A DNA stretch of 64,000 nt from Osedax fenrisi (Eukaryota; Annelida; Polychaeta; Sabellida; Siboglinidae): positions 30,765,371 through 30,829,370 of the forward strand of contig OZ025243.1 in NCBI GenBank assembly GCA_964019155.1. Reading direction: 5' to 3'. The position numbers and the translations under genes are program-made. Of the stretch, positions 59,993 to 64,000 are shown piece after piece; position 1 is the first letter of the stretch, and each line of letters opens with the position of its first letter. Under the pieces are notes generated by a model. The model ran no database searches and was not told the DNA's origin. It saw nothing but the letters and a program-made list of their open reading frames with translations.

Positions 59993-61317
59993 ATATATTA
60001 CGTATTCTATGTGGTTTAATCTATTTAAATTAAATTAAAAAATACTCATTAGTTTATAATAGGTATTATCTTAAAGATACATAAAATAGTCTTATTTTAT
60101 ATTCAGTTTATAGTCAATTTTACATTGTCGATAAAAATGCACGTGATAATGATAGGCCAATCAGTGAACATAAGTTTGTTGCCGCCAGGTTTGTTTTCTG
60201 ACATTCTGATAAAATTTCTGTTAAAATACAATTTTCTTGCACTAAATTTTATTTTATTCGTAATTTATAATTCTATATCTGTGAAAATACACATATTTAT
60301 ATAAAATATAATTAAATTAACAAGTTAGTATATTTAAAATATAGTAATTATAAAGATATAATATGTTTTAATGTTGTTTTTAATTTGCTGAAAATTATAA
60401 TGAATTTAATCTTTGTGCAAAATGTATTATTATTTTGATCTATTAGTGATAATGTGCTCATTTCAATTCATATAACATAATAATACATATATTATAACTA
60501 TATTATAATATTTCTCAATATTTTCATTTATACAGTTATATAGGTATGTATTAAATTAGTTGATTTTAATATGTTTTACGAGCAGATTACAAAATCAGTA
60601 AACAATCAAATACGATAAATTGTAATACAATTTTATATAATTTAAGACTTCGTCACAATTTAATATATATTTTATAAATTGACTATGTATGTTTAACTAA
60701 TATAATAATATATTTTCAAATTAATATGTTTTGTATATTACGATAACCTCGCAGTACATATAATATTCATTCGTTTTAATAACGTTACATTATTGGGTAT
60801 TATAATAATTATTAAATAATTAAATTACTAATTGTTATCATGATTTTATCTATAAATATTACATAAAACATATACAATAATAAAAACTATAGTTAATATA
60901 GTTTAATTAATTCTATAGATAAAATAATTTTAATAATATATTTTATTTAATTATAAGCCATATCATCTTGAAGATACGTAAATTATTTACTAAATAAGTT
61001 ATAACAATTAATAATTGAATTATCAAAATACTCATTTAATGAATTATTATAATAATACATTATTATTAAATAATGACAATAAATTGTATTGAATAACAAT
61101 TCACTAAGACAGAATTATTATTATTGTAACATATTTTTAGTAACTATTATAGTTACTATATATTATAAAGTCACTGAAATATTATTGGATAATTATATAG
61201 ATAAACTAATTATTCAAATATTCATTTAATGACTTTTTAAAAAAAGTTGTTATAATAATGATGAGAATATTTTACTGATACAATATTATCATTATTGAAA
61301 CCGAGTTTAGGTGACTA

Positions 61318-61512
61318 CCCAGCAAACCATAACATCAGATTTAAATACTCATTAAAGAAGTTTATAAAGCAATTTTAATCAGATTTTCGAACATTCTGAT
61401 TTCAAATATGCTTTAATTCAACAGATTTAAACGTTTTAAAAAAAATGTTCTACTGCTTTAATAATTAAGTATTAAAGCCTGATTTAATTCTAATTTAATT
61501 TTCAGAACTAGG
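61318..61512. mobile_element. Possible element starting CCCAGCAAACCATAA
   Basis: The start resembles the CCCAGCAAACAGTAA end of the MITE family at 9786 and 59019. The following 190 bp repeat phrases like ATTTAAA and TTTTAATCAGATTT, but no matching right end was found. Confidence 0.3.
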
Positions 61513-62109
61513 AGTTGTTTACAACCATACACTTTTAAAATGTAAAATAATATCTTTTATATTATTATTTATATAATGACAACTAAGTGTTCATTAATAA
61601 TATATAAAAAAGCGATAGGATATCTTATTTTTAAATGCTATACATATATATGTAGCGAGTAAAAGCAAATTTATATTGCATGTAATTTAATAGAGCATTG
61701 AAAATATTGTTGTGTGTAAACTACGCCGAACCTAAATCTATTTCAGTGATTTCGATACTACTGCTGCTAGCAGAGGGACGCCTGAATATTAATCACGTTG
61801 CGTAGATAAAAAGTATTAGATCTTTGCTATAATATGAAACTTTTATATTCTAATAATTGTTAATTTAGTAATATTAATATAAATTATATAATTATTTGAA
61901 TAACTTGTTTCTGCTCTATTACCATAGTACATAGTTATAAAGAGTGATTTCTATTGTTATTTATACAATTGAAATGATCTCATTACATAAGAAACTATTC
62001 ATATAAATACACATTTTGTGAATATAACCATGATTCGAGACACAATCTACCACTTCATGATACCAGAATAGTTATAGGACAACCTAGCAATATTTAAGCC
62101 ATACAATAT

Positions 62110-62140
<31 letters not shown>

Positions 62141-62440
62141 AATGATGACCAAATAGATATTTGTTTTTACCGCCATAACGTTCCTAATTATATATACGAT
62201 ACTAATAATTTGTTAATACTTCCAGATCATCTCGTAGTATCTCAGCTTTCATCGATTTCCAACGCCTTCCATCAGATGATCTATTCATGATGAGTTCAAC
62301 TAAGAATGGTTCATATTAATGTCTCTACAATAATAATATTTATTTATTGAAATCACGATATGTATATATATATTGAATACAATATAAATAACGGATATAA
62401 ATGGAGATTCACTCTTAACTTAACTCCACCTCCATGTCCT
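61513..62440. other. AT-rich stretch without genes
   Basis: No coding signal I can support; a weak LINE-like peptide near 62225-62300 is noted under rejected items. Confidence 0.4.
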
Positions 62441-62610
62441 TAGCTCCTTCTCCTCCACTGGCTTAACTCCTCCTCCTACACCTGCTAACTCCTCCTCCAC
62501 ATCCTTAACTCCTCCTCCTACACCTGCTAACTCCTCCTCCACATCCTTAACTCCTCCTCCTACACCTGCTTAACTCCTCCGCCTGCTTAGTTCCTCCTCC
62601 TCCACCTACT
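62441..62610. repeat. ~42-bp minisatellite (CCTCCTC-rich)
   Basis: Units such as TTAACTCCTCCTCCTACACC followed by TGCTAACTCCTCC and TCCACATCC repeat about three times, with strong strand bias (pyrimidines on plus). On the minus strand part of it is open and would code VKDVEEELAGVGGG repeats, but single-base slips break the frame. Confidence 0.85.
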
Positions 62611-62744
62611 TAACGATCTTAACCTCACATTCACTACTACCACTACAGTTAAAGTGTTAATTCCAAAGCCTAACCAACAGTACGCCCAGCCCACAATCTA
62701 CTATACCAACGGTAGCCCGGTTAGCCCCATACCCGCATCTCTAG

Positions 62745-62960
62745 GTGTGTGTGTGTGTATGTGTGTGTGTCTATAGGTGTAGGTGTATGTGTATAGGTGT
62801 ATGTCTGTATGTGTGTGTAGATGTTGATATGTGTGTGTAGATGTAGGTATGTGTGTGTAGGTGTAGGTATGTGTGTGTAGGTGTAGATGTAGGTATGTGT
62901 GTGTATTTGTATGTGTGTGTATTTGTATGTGTGTGTCTGTAGGTGTAGGTATATGTGTGA
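62745..62960. repeat. (GT)n-rich compound microsatellite
   Basis: Mixed TGTG and GTGTAGATGTAGGTAT units over about 215 bp; low complexity. Confidence 0.9.
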
Positions 62961-64000
62961 GGCTCACAAACTGAGCCCGTCCCCTTAGGATGAACTCTTT
63001 TACGGCTCCTATTTAACTTTTCTCACTACTATACATACTATACATACAAACCGTATGCTATGTCTCTTAATGTTTAAATAATAATGTTTAAATTGTCAGA
63101 TACTCAGCATTATCATATCTATCTATTGTGTTAATTGTGATTATGGTATTAATGGTTTAACAAGTAGACCATTGTTTTGTATAGATGTTAAATTGTTATG
63201 TAACGATTATCATTATGTATACTATAGTTTTATAAGATTTAGCATTAAATATATTGGAAATAGGTTTTCTTAATATTGATATTAAAAACGTTCAATACAT
63301 GATGAGTGCATTCCAATATAGCACAGTTGTGTGTGTTCACCTGTATTAGCTTATATGACTATTATATTCACTTCCAACAGATGTTCACCTATTAAAATAA
63401 CTTATATTCAACTTTAGATCGTATACATCTATAGCATGATAATGTCTAAATCATTCGAAATGAATCCAATTAATAATTTGCGAGTGGTTAATTACTAACA
63501 CTGAGAGTAATTTGTCAACCAATAGCATTGTTTTATGTGTGATAGATGCAATGGAAATATGTAAATTCGATATTGATATTCAATAGAAACTTCACAGACT
63601 GTGTTATGAATGAGGAGGGGGCGTGTCTTAACTTGTTATGTCTATTTCACAAATTGAGGCCTTAGTTTAATTGTGAATACTGGTGTGAGTGTGTGGATGT
63701 GTGTGTGTGTGCAAATAGTGTGTATAGCTATGTGCACTGTAGCACAGATGTGTACTATGACCTAAAACCGCTGTGGTCAGACTACTGTATTGACTGATGG
63801 CATCACACTGACTCCCATTGCACACATATACAAACACACATACACACACATCTTTATATGTATCTTTGGGTCAGCCATTTTAATTATTGTTAATGGGAGA
63901 TTGATTGATTGATTGATAATGTGCTAGAAAATTTTTTCTATTTGACTTTCTATATATATATATATTTATGATTATATATAAATATATATATATGTATTAT
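62961..64000. other. AT-rich end of window
   Basis: A short (GT)n run near 63685-63712, (CA)n near 63830-63850 and (ATTG)n near 63899-63915. No gene seen. Confidence 0.45.

Larger units (their letters stand above)
59275..61317. other. AT-rich region with hairpins
   Basis: No gene seen. It holds the CCTATAACC-type hairpin at 59581-59629 and the 64-nt hairpin at 59929-59992, then about 1.3 kb of plain AT-rich sequence. Confidence 0.45.

Noticed and set aside
62225..62300. Minus-strand peptide resembling a LINE C-terminus (GRRWKSMKAEILRDD)
   Set aside because: Too short and without any second motif to support it.
62701..62967. 88-codon frame rich in His and Thr
   Set aside because: Pure (GT)n microsatellite read on the minus strand.

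Overview
The window is metazoan nuclear DNA, very A+T-rich and full of (TA)n microsatellites. The evidence for an animal is a many-exon gene with short GT-AG introns encoding an SR-type cyclophilin, several non-LTR retrotransposons, a tRNA-derived SINE, and Tc1/mariner-, hAT- and PIF/Harbinger-like elements. It looks like an invertebrate, but nothing fixes the species.

Layout. 1-7156 (minus): 22 exons of a PPIG/Moca-cyp-like SR cyclophilin, with its 3' end beyond the window. 7157-16950: gene-poor repeat country holding a hAT-like element in a (TA)n tract, nested small TIR repeats, a 364-bp palindrome, a Tc1/mariner-like foldback element whose long TIRs carry a tandem GTAAACTCGGACC motif, dead LINE pieces, and a SINE copy split by a PIF/Harbinger-type MITE. 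16955-18988 (minus): two GC-rich exons that splice in frame into an unknown protein. 19000-32400: mostly AT-rich, with a few possible exons (best 22558-22727, plus), small hairpin repeats and a pogo/Tigger-like MITE. 32413-35097: RTE-like LINE, 5'-truncated but with an open 875+ codon frame.

37006-53605 is a tandem segmental duplication of two units, about 9.7 and 6.9 kb. Each unit carries a gene for a secreted protein with a signal peptide, acidic 24-residue repeats and a cationic C-terminus. The second copy is intact and the first has a premature stop. Unit 1 was later invaded by an RTE-like LINE and a 961-bp TIR element. Comparing the units gives empty sites and a before/after record of small changes.

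53600-64000: degraded LINE, SINE copies, a hAT MITE with a visible 8-bp duplication, a 43-bp minisatellite carrying an AP-1-like TGAGTCA in each unit, a GC-rich patch with a possible exon and more TGACTCA sites, and a 256-bp MITE.

The most unusual theme is the abundance of short perfect inverted repeats. Some recur as families. At several places in the duplicated region one copy has a perfect palindrome whose second arm is an inverted copy of neighbouring sequence and the sister copy lacks it. That points to recurrent template-switch (snap-back) palindrome formation. All family assignments come from reading the sequence; no database search was possible.
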